A stretch of DNA of 13,660 nucleotides. Source: an uncultured Eubacteriales bacterium (GTDB lineage Bacteria; Bacillota; Clostridia; Peptostreptococcales; Anaerovoracaceae). Below, in pieces: positions 1-7,482 of this stretch. The notes under the pieces were generated by a model, which saw nothing but the letters and a program-made list of their open reading frames with translations, made no database searches and was not told where the DNA came from. The position numbers were made by a program, and so were the translations under genes. The stretch is taken from contig CACYBO010000005.1 in the NCBI GenBank assembly GCA_902772685.1, forward strand, positions 1-13,660, given 5' to 3'. Positions within the stretch are counted from its first letter, which is position 1. Each line of letters opens with the position of its first letter.

Positions 1-524
1 GGATCGTCAGTATCGGAAGGTTGCATCCGCAGAAAAATCAGGAGCTGCTGATCCGGGCGTTTGATGTTTTTCATTCCGACCATCCCGAATACGAACTGGC
101 TGTCTATGGAGAAGGGTATGAACGGCTGAAACTGGAAACCCTCGTGCATGATCTGGGACTGGAGGGGGCGGTTCTTCTTCCGGGCAACATTGTGAATGTG
201 CATGAAGCGGTTGCGGATGCGGAAATGTTTGTGCTGTCGAGCGATTATGAAGGCCTTCCAAATGCACTGCTGGAATGCATGATGATGGGAATGCCTTGTA
301 TATCCACAGCATGTGACGGCGCAGTCGATGTTATTACAGACCATGAGAATGGTCTTCTGACGCAACCCGGAAATAAAAAAGAGCTGACAGACGCCATGCA
401 GCTGCTGGCGGAGGATTCCGCACTCCGCGAAAAACTCGGTATGAATGCGATGAGGAGTTCCGAAATGTTTCGGAAGGACAGGATTATTGAGCAATGGGAA
501 CAACTGATAGAAAACCTGAGCTGA
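1..524 (+). CDS. Glycosyltransferase family 4, C-terminal part (5' truncated by window)
   Basis: The reading frame is open from base 3, so the true start lies upstream; about 173 residues are visible. They begin with the IVSIGRLHPQKNQ stretch that opens the C-terminal Rossmann domain of GT4 (GT-B fold) retaining glycosyltransferases. The EX7E nucleotide-sugar site is present, with glutamates at bases 249-251 and 273-275 inside YEGLPNALLE, followed by the family-typical GMPCIST and ENGLL segments. GT4 enzymes move a sugar from an NDP-sugar to a lipid-linked or growing glycan on the cytoplasmic face of the membrane; donor and acceptor cannot be told from this fragment. The next gene starts inside this one (31 bp overlap), so the two are probably cotranscribed and translationally coupled. 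With three further polysaccharide-related genes downstream, a role in capsule or exopolysaccharide assembly is likely (inference). Confidence 0.9.
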   Translation, partial: IVSIGRLHPQKNQELLIRAFDVFHSDHPEYELAVYGEGYERLKLETLVHDLGLEGAVLLPGNIVNVHEAVADAEMFVLSSDYEGLPNALLECMMMGMPCISTACDGAVDVITDHENGLLTQPGNKKELTDAMQLLAEDSALREKLGMNAMRSSEMFRKDRIIEQWEQLIENLS

Positions 525-2326
525 AGGAAAGTACACTCAGTTACAACGACCTGAAGTGGAAAAAGAAATACCTGGGGCCTTTGTATGTCCATGGCTTCAA
601 AGATGTTCTGCGCAGGAGAAGATCAAAGGAGAGAGCAAAGGTAAACAAAAGTGTCGTTCTGGAGACAGCAGATACGGTCACACTGCTGCCCGGAAGCAAA
701 ACGACGAAAATCACGGACTGCGGCTATGACATGCTGTCGTGCTGTTACACAGGGATTTCTGCGGCGTATGATGTTGAACTGTCCGCAACCGTCATTGTTG
801 AGCGGTTTCTCGAAGACGGATTCCCAACTTACCAGGAGGGATTCGGACTGTTTGTGAGAGACAGTATGGAACTGGAGTCCGCATCAGGCTACCCGTATTC
901 CAATATGGCGTTGGCAGGAGGGTGTCTCGGAGAAACAAACTATTTTGTCCGCAGCGGCGTGACGGAAAAAGAGCGGGAGGAAATCAGCAATTTCAGTCTG
1001 AAAAAACGTTCGTCCGGGCAGCGCTTCCGCACGGCGGATGAACCGCATGTCTATCAGATCAGGGTTAAGATGAGCGGGCAGCAGCTGAGCGCTGAGATGC
1101 TGGATGAAAACGGAACCGATATGCTGGCGCCTGACGCGCAGGCGGATGGCGGCGAGATTAAGGATGACGGCGTATTTACACAAAGCGGCAGCACATACAC
1201 TATCCCTATTGGGAAGGAGAACTTCTTAATTCGCGATAAAAGAAGATATTACATAGGCTTTCTGGTCGCGGGCAATTCTCAGATAGCCATCAGAAAAAAA
1301 TCGGTAACAGTAAAACTGACGCCCGCATCTGCGGGTAAGGAAAACATTCTATATGTTTCTCCGGAGGGAAGCCCGTCTGCAGACGGCAGCAGGGACTGCC
1401 CATTTGATCTTGAAACGGCCATTGCCAGAACCAAAGGTGAAACAATTATGCTCCTCCCGGGGAGATATCTTCCGGAATCGGATGTTGTGCTTGGCAGCAG
1501 GCGCCTTTTAGAGAAACAGATATGCACGATTACTGCAGAATCAGGCAGGAGAGAAGATACTGTAATTGATTTTGCAGGGAAGGACAGCGCCCTGAAAATC
1601 ACGGGGGATTACTGGAGACTGGAAGGAATCACCGTAACAGGAGGAATGGGGATTCAGATATCCGGCAAACATAACCAGCTGGAGAGATGCCTTTCCGTTC
1701 GAAACCGGGAAACCGGCATATTGATTCGGCATCCTGACAACAACGCAGGAAGACAGGAATGGCCCGCGTATAACCGGATTGAAAGCTGTATCTCCTGCCT
1801 GAATATGGATGCGTCAGAATGCAACGCAGACGGCTTTGCGTGTAAGGTTACCGCCGGCAGGGGAAACGAGTTTGTGAATTGCGTATCCTTCCTGAATTCG
1901 GATGATGGCTTCGATTTATTCACAAAAAACAAGTCCATTGGGGCTGTTAAACTGACATCGTGTGAAAGCTGCTTAAATGGATACTTCTATTCCGGTGAAA
2001 GCGGACTTGTTCAGACAAAAGGAAACGGCACCGGTTTTAAGCTGGGCGGCAGCGGAATAAAAACAAGGCATATCGTCAGAGACTGCACGGCCCAGGGGAA
2101 TAAAGACGCAGGATTTACAAGTAATTCAAATCCATCCATTACGCTTATCAACTGCAGGTCATTGAACAATCAGAAGGGCAACGTACGATTCTATTATTCC
2201 GGGATACGCACGATTCCGGAAAAAATCATAAAAGGGTTTCTGGCGGTGGATGATCCGGATTATAATGGTGAAGAGCTGTGTAGAAATCTTTTGGAGCACT
2301 ATGACATTGAAACGGTAATACAATGA
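494..2326 (+). CDS. PL9-like pectate lyase / right-handed beta-helix protein without signal peptide
   Basis: The protein has 610 residues. Residues ~60-280 form a beta-rich N-terminal domain (GFGLFVRD near 115, YYIGFLVA near 255) of the kind that precedes PL9 domains. Residues ~288-600 form a parallel beta-helix opening with ILYVSPEGSPSADGSRDCPF and LLPGRY. Family 9 pectate lyases (Pel9A of Dickeya) bind catalytic calcium through four aspartates and use a lysine as base. Here D446 (NADGF), D470, D471 and D474 (NSDDGFD) keep the Pel9A spacing, and K516 lies in GFKLGG, so lyase chemistry on a uronate polymer is plausible. The N-terminus is charged, with no signal peptide or membrane segment, which is odd for a lyase. 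The ATG at 494 follows a weak AGGA (480-483) and overlaps the upstream gene by 31 bp. The true substrate is unknown. Confidence 0.85.
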   Translation: MGTTDRKPELKESTLSYNDLKWKKKYLGPLYVHGFKDVLRRRRSKERAKVNKSVVLETADTVTLLPGSKTTKITDCGYDMLSCCYTGISAAYDVELSATVIVERFLEDGFPTYQEGFGLFVRDSMELESASGYPYSNMALAGGCLGETNYFVRSGVTEKEREEISNFSLKKRSSGQRFRTADEPHVYQIRVKMSGQQLSAEMLDENGTDMLAPDAQADGGEIKDDGVFTQSGSTYTIPIGKENFLIRDKRRYYIGFLVAGNSQIAIRKKSVTVKLTPASAGKENILYVSPEGSPSADGSRDCPFDLETAIARTKGETIMLLPGRYLPESDVVLGSRRLLEKQICTITAESGRREDTVIDFAGKDSALKITGDYWRLEGITVTGGMGIQISGKHNQLERCLSVRNRETGILIRHPDNNAGRQEWPAYNRIESCISCLNMDASECNADGFACKVTAGRGNEFVNCVSFLNSDDGFDLFTKNKSIGAVKLTSCESCLNGYFYSGESGLVQTKGNGTGFKLGGSGIKTRHIVRDCTAQGNKDAGFTSNSNPSITLINCRSLNNQKGNVRFYYSGIRTIPEKIIKGFLAVDDPDYNGEELCRNLLEHYDIETVIQ

Positions 2327-3261
2327 AACATTCGCAAAATGAAGAGGGTATCCGTCAGCAGCTGGATGCCCTTACAGAGCTGACACATATATGCAAAAAC
2401 AACAATGCGCCGGTAAAGGCAGAATCCAAGCCCGCTTTTGCTGTTAGAGTAATCAGGAGAATCCGGCGGGGCGACATTCGTACAATGCACAGGTACGGGC
2501 TTCAGGTTTTGAAGGGCCGGCTTTTAAACGCAAGGGGATCCAAACGGAGAGCACCCCGGACGGCGCCCCGGCAGTACGATTATTTCAGCGATGAACGGAT
2601 TGCGGTATACACGGCTTTGTTTGGCGCATATGATTCACTTAGAGAACCGGTTTGTCATCCGGACAATGTAGACTATTACATTCTGACAGATCAGGAATTA
2701 CCGGCGGAAAGCTGCTGGAATCCCCTCGATATCAGAGAATGCATTCCGGAACAGTACCGGAGAGATTCTGTCATGGCAAACCGCTGGTGCAAGATGCATC
2801 CTCATTTGCTCTTTCCGGAGTACAACTATTCCGTCTACGTGGACAGCAATTTTCTGATCACGTCCGATCTGACGGCCCTGGTCAATCAGATGAACGATTA
2901 TCCGGTAGCGATGTTTCATCATAAAGAGAGAAACTGCGTATATGATGAGATCACTACATGTATTGAAAAAAAGAAAGACAGTAAGGACCGATTGCTCGCC
3001 CATAAAAAAGTTCTGCAGAAGAAGCGGATTCCAAAGCAGTTCGGACTTCTGGAAGCTCCGATAATTGTTCGGAGACACCATGAAAAGAGATCCATCCAGC
3101 TGATGAATGAGTGGTGGAGAGCCTTTTGCAGGGGTTGCCGGCGGGATCAAATCGCATTGATTGAAGCCCTTTGGGATCTCAATATTCCGCCCGGAACAAT
3201 TGCGGTGTTAGGAGATGATTTCAGAGAGTGTGATCTGCTTATGATCTTTCCGCACAACTAA
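2323..3261 (+). CDS. DUF616 / TOD1-like glycosyltransferase
   Basis: A 312-residue protein whose ATG overlaps the upstream stop in an ATGA junction, implying translational coupling; no clear Shine-Dalgarno is seen. Residues 1-85 are basic and variable. From I93 the protein matches the DUF616 (TOD1/MUCI70-like) glycosyltransferase pattern: IAVYTALFGAYDSL (93-106), YYILTD, a basic RRDSVMANRWCKMHPH stretch, the DXD-like YVDSN (172-176) expected to hold the metal-nucleotide sugar, a FHHKERNCVYDE segment, and RRDQIALIEALW near the end. Members are GT-A-type enzymes; the bacterial ones sit in capsule and O-antigen clusters. No signal peptide or membrane helix is visible, so it is probably cytoplasmic and may associate with the membrane through its basic N-terminus. 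Donor and acceptor are unknown. Family assignment is firm; the pathway role is inferred from its neighbours. Confidence 0.85.
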   Translation: MKHSQNEEGIRQQLDALTELTHICKNNNAPVKAESKPAFAVRVIRRIRRGDIRTMHRYGLQVLKGRLLNARGSKRRAPRTAPRQYDYFSDERIAVYTALFGAYDSLREPVCHPDNVDYYILTDQELPAESCWNPLDIRECIPEQYRRDSVMANRWCKMHPHLLFPEYNYSVYVDSNFLITSDLTALVNQMNDYPVAMFHHKERNCVYDEITTCIEKKKDSKDRLLAHKKVLQKKRIPKQFGLLEAPIIVRRHHEKRSIQLMNEWWRAFCRGCRRDQIALIEALWDLNIPPGTIAVLGDDFRECDLLMIFPHN

Positions 3262-3284
3262 GTTCAGCATTCAGGAGGTTAAAA

Positions 3285-4202
3285 ATGATTATTTATCATG
3301 ACAGTGGGGGCAGGCGTCTTTTTGGTGATCTTATAGATGAGAACGGGCAGAAATATGCCTCGCACTACCCACTGCCGGGGAAAATTGTCAGGCTCTTATG
3401 CAGGAGGAAAATGCTCAAACGTTTTCCTAAAGCAGATCCGGATGACCCGATGATTATAGTGTTTGATACAGCGACATCTGTCGAATATCTTTTTGAGCTC
3501 AAAAAAAAGTATCCAGAAAAATATATAATATTCTGGTTCTGGAACCGTATCGATGATTCCAGTCGTGCAAGAATGGAGCAGGCAAAAGCAATCCTGCCGG
3601 TTTGGTCCTATTCACCGAGTGACTGCAAGCTTTATGGTTTGAAGTATAACACACAGTTTTATTTTGACAGCCTGATTCCGGACGATGATCCGAAGGAGCA
3701 GGATGCTTCCGGACAACAGAATATTGGAACTCCGGGAGATCCGCCGAAAGCATTATTTATCGGGCGTGAAAAGGAGGATCGTCTTGACGCGCTGGAGAGG
3801 ATTATCTCCGCATTGAAATCAAACGGAGTCACTGTGGAAACACAGATCACAAGGCGCTTGTCAAAGATGGAAAGACTATTTTTGCGTGAAAAACTCATTC
3901 CTTACATGGAGGTCGTTGAAAAGACCAAGAAATCAGATATACTGATTGATTGTTACGGGTCGGACACCGCAGGGTGCTCTCTTCGAGTTATGGAAGCGAT
4001 GTTCTTCGGGAAGAAACTGGTTACTGACAACCGGAGTCTTGCGGATTATGATTTTTACGACAGTCATAACATCTATATTATGGGGGAAGATAAGAGAAGC
4101 CTGAAGGAATTCATCGAAGAACCGTGCGTGCCGGTTCCGGAGGAAATCCGCAACAAGTACCGTTTTTCTGAATGGATCAAAAGATTTTCACAGGAAGATT
4201 GA
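3285..4202 (+). CDS. Putative GT-B-type polysaccharide glycosyltransferase
   Basis: A 305-residue protein preceded by an AGGAGG-type ribosome binding site 8 bases before the ATG. It has no signal peptide or membrane segment. The C-terminal half (from ALFIGREKEDRL) looks like the nucleotide-binding lobe of a GT-B glycosyltransferase: alternating strands and helices, then CSLRVMEAMFFGKKLVTDN with a conserved-type glutamate at E237, followed by YDFYDSHNIYI. This pattern is seen in poorly characterised capsule/LPS biosynthesis proteins of Bacillota and Bacteroidota, distantly related to CgeB-type enzymes. The N-terminal half (MIIVFDTATSVEYLFELKKKYP, FWFWNRI) fits an acceptor lobe. It is the last gene of the polysaccharide cluster; its TGA at 4200-4202 touches the next operon's promoter and is followed by a hairpin terminator. 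Fold assignment is likely; precise activity unknown. Confidence 0.65.
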   Translation: MIIYHDSGGRRLFGDLIDENGQKYASHYPLPGKIVRLLCRRKMLKRFPKADPDDPMIIVFDTATSVEYLFELKKKYPEKYIIFWFWNRIDDSSRARMEQAKAILPVWSYSPSDCKLYGLKYNTQFYFDSLIPDDDPKEQDASGQQNIGTPGDPPKALFIGREKEDRLDALERIISALKSNGVTVETQITRRLSKMERLFLREKLIPYMEVVEKTKKSDILIDCYGSDTAGCSLRVMEAMFFGKKLVTDNRSLADYDFYDSHNIYIMGEDKRSLKEFIEEPCVPVPEEIRNKYRFSEWIKRFSQED

Positions 4203-4231
4203 TTGACAACGGCAAATGACCGCAGTAAAAT
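4203..4231 (+). promoter_or_regulatory. Sigma-70/sigma-A promoter of the aminotransferase operon
   Basis: TTGACA (4203-4208) and TAAAAT (4226-4231) are separated by exactly 17 bases, close to the vegetative consensus. Transcription would start near G4238. It begins one base after the preceding gene's stop and is the only clear promoter upstream of the aminotransferase, because just ~20 bp separate the T-tract of the hairpin from the AGGAGG at 4287-4292. Confidence 0.65.
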
Positions 4232-4266
4232 GAACTCGTGAATAATGATTCACGAGTTCATTTTTT
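4227..4266 (+). terminator. Rho-independent terminator of the polysaccharide cluster
   Basis: A perfect 16-bp stem (4227-4242 with 4249-4264), loop TAATGA, and a T6 run at 4261-4266. The stem core is only moderately GC-rich, but stem length and T-tract fit intrinsic termination. Transcripts starting at the overlapping promoter (about 4238) would carry only a 5-bp remnant of the stem, so the hairpin should stop the upstream operon and not the downstream one (inference). Confidence 0.75.
4231..4260. promoter_or_regulatory. Candidate operator: perfect palindrome over the start site
   Basis: Arms TGAACTCGTGAA (4231-4242) and TTCACGAGTTCA (4249-4260) form a perfect 12+6+12 dyad running from the last base of the -10 box across the predicted start site. 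That is the usual place and size for a TetR-family operator, and the operon encodes a TetR regulator at 6822. The same bases form the terminator stem, so the dyad alone does not prove protein binding. Confidence 0.35.
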
Positions 4267-4299
4267 AAGTTTCGACTACATATTCAGGAGGATTGAAAT

Positions 4300-5784
4300 A
4301 TGGCATATGATGGTTTTGCAATTGACGAATATCCGGACGCAGAGAAGATCGTTGCACAGCTGGACGAGCTGAAGGACGGACCGATTTACGGGGTAAAGCC
4401 GGAGGCTTTGGCGGAATACGAGGAAGAGTACTTCGCAAAGAAATGCGCGGGCTCAAAGGAACGCATCGATGAAGCGAAGCAGGTGATCCCGGGCGGAGTC
4501 CAGCATAATCTGGCGTTCAACTATCCGTTCCCGATCGTCATGACGAAGGCGGACGGAGCGAAACTCTATGATATCGACGGCAACGAATACTACGATCTGC
4601 TTCAGGCGGGCGGACCGACTGTGCTGGGATCGAATCCACTGTCAGTCAGAGAGAAAGTCATCGAGCTGCTGAATACATGCGGACCATCAACGGGACTGTT
4701 CCATGAGTATGAATACAAGCTGGCGAAACTGATCGTAGATCTGGTTCCATCCGTTGAGATGTTCAGGATGCTGGGATCCGGAACGGAGGCAGCCATGTGC
4801 GCAGCAAGGATTGCCAGGCTGAAGACGAAGCACAAGAACATCCTCAAGATGGGCGGCGCGTATCACGGCTGGTCAGACCAGCTGGCTTACGGCATCAGGA
4901 TTCCGGGAACGAAGGGAATCCAATCCAGAGGAATTCCGAGCTATGTGTTCGGGCACACGGACGAGTTCTTCCCGGGCGACTTGGATGATCTTGAGAAGAA
5001 ACTGAAGAAACATAAACTGGATGGCGGTACAGCGGCAGTTTATCTGGAACCGGTTGGACCTGAGAGCGGCACGCGTCCCGTAACGAAGGAATTTGTAAGA
5101 GGCGTAGAGGAACTGGCCCATGCGTACGGCGCACTCCTCATATTTGATGAAGTCGTTACAGGATTCAGAATCGGAACAGGCGGCGCGCAGGAGTACTTCG
5201 GCGTCGATCCGGACCTGACGATATTCGGCAAGGTCATCGCAGGCGGCTATCCGGGTGCCGGCGGAGTCGGCGGACATCTGGACTGCATGCAGCATCTGGG
5301 AGCCGGCATTGATTCATCCGGAAAAAAAGTCAAGAAAGCACTCTGCGGAGGCACGATGGCGGCGACGCCGATTTCATGCTGCGCAGGATACTACACAATC
5401 AAAGAGATAGCCGAGACCAACGCATGCGAAAAGGCAGGCCGCATGGCGGACAGACTGATCAAGGGACTTAGGGAATCAGCCTCAAAGCACAGCCTCCCGT
5501 TCGTCATTTTCAATCAGGGATCCATCTGCCACGTGGATACGGTTGGCACGATGCACTACGCAATCGATTGGAGCAAACCATGGCAGCTTCCTAAGATTCT
5601 CAAGGAGACCGGCAGACGGCAAAAGGAAATGGAGCATATGGGTGCCGCCTATATGGCGGAGGGCATCGTCACGCTGGCAGGCTCGAGACTGTACACGAGC
5701 GCAGCTTACGACGAGGAGATGATCGACGATCTCATCGGAAGATTCGACCGGGTATTCGCCAAGTGCGGCAGATTGGAGGACTGA
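4300..5784 (+). CDS. PLP-dependent class III aminotransferase, HemL (glutamate-1-semialdehyde aminomutase)-like
   Basis: A 494-residue fold-type I PLP enzyme with AGGAGG (4287-4292) 7 bases before the ATG. Residues ~53-480 match the class III aminotransferase/GSA-aminomutase pattern: ERIDEAKQVIPGGVQ, GAKLYDIDGNEYYD, phosphate-binding GSGTEAAM (159-166), AYHGW (187-191, aromatic stacking on PLP), the cofactor aspartate in FDEVVTGFR (D283), and the Schiff-base lysine K311 in FGKVIAGGYPG. Catalytic competence is therefore likely. An N-terminal extension of about 50 acidic residues precedes the usual HemL start. Family members either transaminate omega-amino groups or aldehydes, or shift an amino group between adjacent carbons. 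No tetrapyrrole gene is nearby; it leads a sugar-type operon and sits 1 bp from the aldolase gene, so a catabolic amine/aldehyde substrate is more likely than haem precursors. The substrate is unknown. Confidence 0.88.
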   Translation: MAYDGFAIDEYPDAEKIVAQLDELKDGPIYGVKPEALAEYEEEYFAKKCAGSKERIDEAKQVIPGGVQHNLAFNYPFPIVMTKADGAKLYDIDGNEYYDLLQAGGPTVLGSNPLSVREKVIELLNTCGPSTGLFHEYEYKLAKLIVDLVPSVEMFRMLGSGTEAAMCAARIARLKTKHKNILKMGGAYHGWSDQLAYGIRIPGTKGIQSRGIPSYVFGHTDEFFPGDLDDLEKKLKKHKLDGGTAAVYLEPVGPESGTRPVTKEFVRGVEELAHAYGALLIFDEVVTGFRIGTGGAQEYFGVDPDLTIFGKVIAGGYPGAGGVGGHLDCMQHLGAGIDSSGKKVKKALCGGTMAATPISCCAGYYTIKEIAETNACEKAGRMADRLIKGLRESASKHSLPFVIFNQGSICHVDTVGTMHYAIDWSKPWQLPKILKETGRRQKEMEHMGAAYMAEGIVTLAGSRLYTSAAYDEEMIDDLIGRFDRVFAKCGRLED

Positions 5785-5785
5785 T

Positions 5786-6841
5786 ATGATTTATCAGAAG
5801 AAACAGGCCGAGCAGATTTTGCTGAAAGCGTGTGAAGAGCTGGTAAACAGCGGACTCATCGCCAGAACATGGGGCAATGTGAGCATCCGGCTGTCAAAGG
5901 ATTTGTTCCTCATTACGCCGAGCGGCAGGGCATATGAGACGCTGCAGGCATCTGATTTGGTGACAGTGAAAATCAGAGATCTTTCCTATGAAGGAGATGT
6001 GAAACCTTCCAGCGAGAAGGAGATTCACGCATCCGTATATAAACTCAGACCGGAGGTGGATTTTGTTGTTCATACCCACCAGGCAAACGCTTCAGCAGTG
6101 AGCGTTCTGGGGGAGGATTTTCCGCTTATTCTTACCAATGGAAATCTGAGAGCAGAGAAAATTGTAACGGACGAAGAACACGCGGCACTGGGCGATGTCA
6201 TACCGACTGCGAAATACGGCTTATCCTCAACGAAGCCTCTTGCCGCCAATGTGCGGAGAGCGATGAGGAGGAATCCCAACGCCAAAGCGATTCTAATGAA
6301 GAATCACGGGGCGCTCTGCATGGGAGCGGATCATGAAGAAGCCTTCAAGACAGCGTACGCCCTCGAAAAAGTCTGCGGAAGAATTTTTGAAATCCGGTGC
6401 GGCTGCAAGATGCCAACGAAGACAGGGGCTCTACTCGAAGGAGAAATCGATAAAGGTTACATGATGCATGTGAGAACACCATACATCCTGCGCATGAGCA
6501 GAAGAGGCAAGGATGTCAAGGCTTATCTGGACGATCAGGCTCAGATAGGCGGTCCGGTAACGAGGTGCATCGAGCCGGGTGACCGGAGCTATCTCAGGAA
6601 ACTCGCCGGGGACGGCGGGTCGGTGCTGCTCAAAAACGACGGCGCACTGGTAATCGCTAAAGACAAGGAGGAAGCGGCCGCGGCGGCAATCGTCCTTGAG
6701 AAGAACTGCCAGGCGGCGATGCTCGCCCTCAAGAAGGGAGTCAACCCGGTGGATAAGGCGAGCGCAGACCTGGAGCACCTGTTCTATGTCAACAAATACT
6801 CCAAGCGCAAAGGTGGAGACGATGCTGAAGAAACTGACTGA
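5786..6841 (+). CDS. Tandem class II aldolase/adducin-domain protein
   Basis: A 351-residue protein, longer than single-domain enzymes such as FucA (~215). GGAGGA (5775-5780) lies 5 bases before the ATG, and only 1 bp separates it from the aminotransferase stop. Domain 1 (~1-205) carries the zinc-enzyme signature: WGNVSIR, TPSGRAYE, PSSEKEIH with E77, VVHTH with H96 and H98, and KNHGAL with H174; the E77 to H96 spacing of 19 equals FucA E73 to H92. Domain 2 (~220-350) repeats the fold in degenerate form: KNDGAL has D285 where domain 1 has its last histidine, and no HxH is present, so it is probably structural. Members cleave or epimerise phosphorylated sugars by retro-aldol chemistry, giving DHAP plus an aldehyde, or act as 4-epimerases. 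The kinase gene two places downstream could supply a phosphorylated substrate. Which reaction occurs is unknown. Confidence 0.88.
   Translation: MIYQKKQAEQILLKACEELVNSGLIARTWGNVSIRLSKDLFLITPSGRAYETLQASDLVTVKIRDLSYEGDVKPSSEKEIHASVYKLRPEVDFVVHTHQANASAVSVLGEDFPLILTNGNLRAEKIVTDEEHAALGDVIPTAKYGLSSTKPLAANVRRAMRRNPNAKAILMKNHGALCMGADHEEAFKTAYALEKVCGRIFEIRCGCKMPTKTGALLEGEIDKGYMMHVRTPYILRMSRRGKDVKAYLDDQAQIGGPVTRCIEPGDRSYLRKLAGDGGSVLLKNDGALVIAKDKEEAAAAAIVLEKNCQAAMLALKKGVNPVDKASADLEHLFYVNKYSKRKGGDDAEETD
6811..6816 (+). promoter_or_regulatory. Ribosome binding site fixing the TetR start
   Basis: AGGTGG lies 5 bases before ATG 6822, inside the end of the aldolase gene. The frame stays open further upstream, back to about 6696, but those codons overlap the conserved aldolase sequence and give no TetR-like residues. 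ATG 6822 places the HTH at the usual distance from the N-terminus. Confidence 0.6.
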
Positions 6842-7454
6842 AACACAACAGGCGCAGATTGTAGATAAGGCGATAGAAGAGTTCGCGCGCAAAGGCTACA
6901 AGGGAGCCGGTCTGAGCAACATTGCCCGCAGCGCAGGGGTCAGCGTCGGGGTCATTTACAAGTACTATAAGGATAAGGAGGAACTCTTCGGGGCATGCGT
7001 AAGCAAAAGCATCGCATACCTTGATGAGGTTCTGACTACTGCGGGGCAGGAAGGAAGCGACCTTCCGGAGATGATCCGCTCCCTGATCAGGCAGACACAG
7101 GCTGCGTCCGGAGAGCACCCCGAATATTTCAGGATGTATCACCAGATTACTGCGGGAGACGACGCCGCACAGGCAGCGAAACTTGCGGAGATCATAGAAA
7201 GACCATCGGCAAAAGCATACAAGGCGGCACTCAGGAAAGCCAGGAAGGAAGGACGCATTGACGAGGAACTGGATACAGGAGCAGGCGCATTTTTCTTTGA
7301 CAACCTGATGATGATGCTCCACTACGCCTACAGCTGTGCATACTATTCCGAGCGGATGAACATATACTGCGGCAAAAAACTGGCCTCGAGCGGAAAGAAG
7401 ATGGAAGACCAGATGGTGCGTTTTGTTTTGAACGGACTTGGCTACCGGGGATAA
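6822..7454 (+). CDS. TetR/AcrR-family transcriptional regulator
   Basis: A 210-residue protein, typical for the family, starting 20 bp before the aldolase stop, so the two are translationally coupled. The N-terminal DNA-binding domain is clear: AIEEFARKGYKGAGLSNIARSAGVSVGVIYKYYKDKEELF, with the helix-turn-helix at ~30-49 and the diagnostic YKYYKDKEELF at 45-56. Residues ~70-205 form the helical ligand and dimer domain, rich in methionine and aromatic residues near 160-180 (NLMMMLHYAYSCAYY), which may line an effector pocket. Family members are usually repressors released by a small molecule tied to the neighbouring genes. Lying third in the operon, it probably autoregulates through the palindrome at 4231-4260, which covers the operon's start site (inference). 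The effector is unknown; the pathway substrate or an intermediate is the simplest guess. Confidence 0.9.
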   Translation: MLKKLTETQQAQIVDKAIEEFARKGYKGAGLSNIARSAGVSVGVIYKYYKDKEELFGACVSKSIAYLDEVLTTAGQEGSDLPEMIRSLIRQTQAASGEHPEYFRMYHQITAGDDAAQAAKLAEIIERPSAKAYKAALRKARKEGRIDEELDTGAGAFFFDNLMMMLHYAYSCAYYSERMNIYCGKKLASSGKKMEDQMVRFVLNGLGYRG

Positions 7455-7466
7455 CCGGTCCGGAAC

Positions 7467-7474
7467 AGAAGGAG
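7467..7474 (+). promoter_or_regulatory. Ribosome binding site selecting the TTG start of the kinase
   Basis: AGAAGGAG lies 8 bases before TTG 7483. The in-frame GTG at 7474 overlaps the site and the codon at 7438 lies within the TetR gene, so both are poor starts. Starting at 7483 puts the ATP-phosphate motif YDIGTTG at residues 6-12, as usual for FGGY kinases. Confidence 0.7.
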
Positions 7475-7482
7475 TGAAACAA

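Noticed and set aside
4243..4252. The shared 10-mer TAATGATTCA at 4243-4252 and 12442-12451 as a common regulator site.
   Set aside because: In the first place it is the loop and arm of the palindrome, in the second it is the variable middle of a direct repeat; AT-rich 10-mers recur by chance and the flanks do not match.
4300..5784. Calling the aminotransferase hemL (glutamate-1-semialdehyde 2,1-aminomutase).
   Set aside because: Motifs are shared by the wider class III family, the protein has an extra N-terminal ~50 residues, and no haem-pathway gene is nearby. Operon context points to carbohydrate or amine metabolism.
6696..6821. An upstream start giving the TetR protein 42 extra residues.
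   Set aside because: Those residues overlap conserved aldolase codons, are arginine-rich as expected for a shifted frame, and the ribosome site at 6811-6816 favours ATG 6822.
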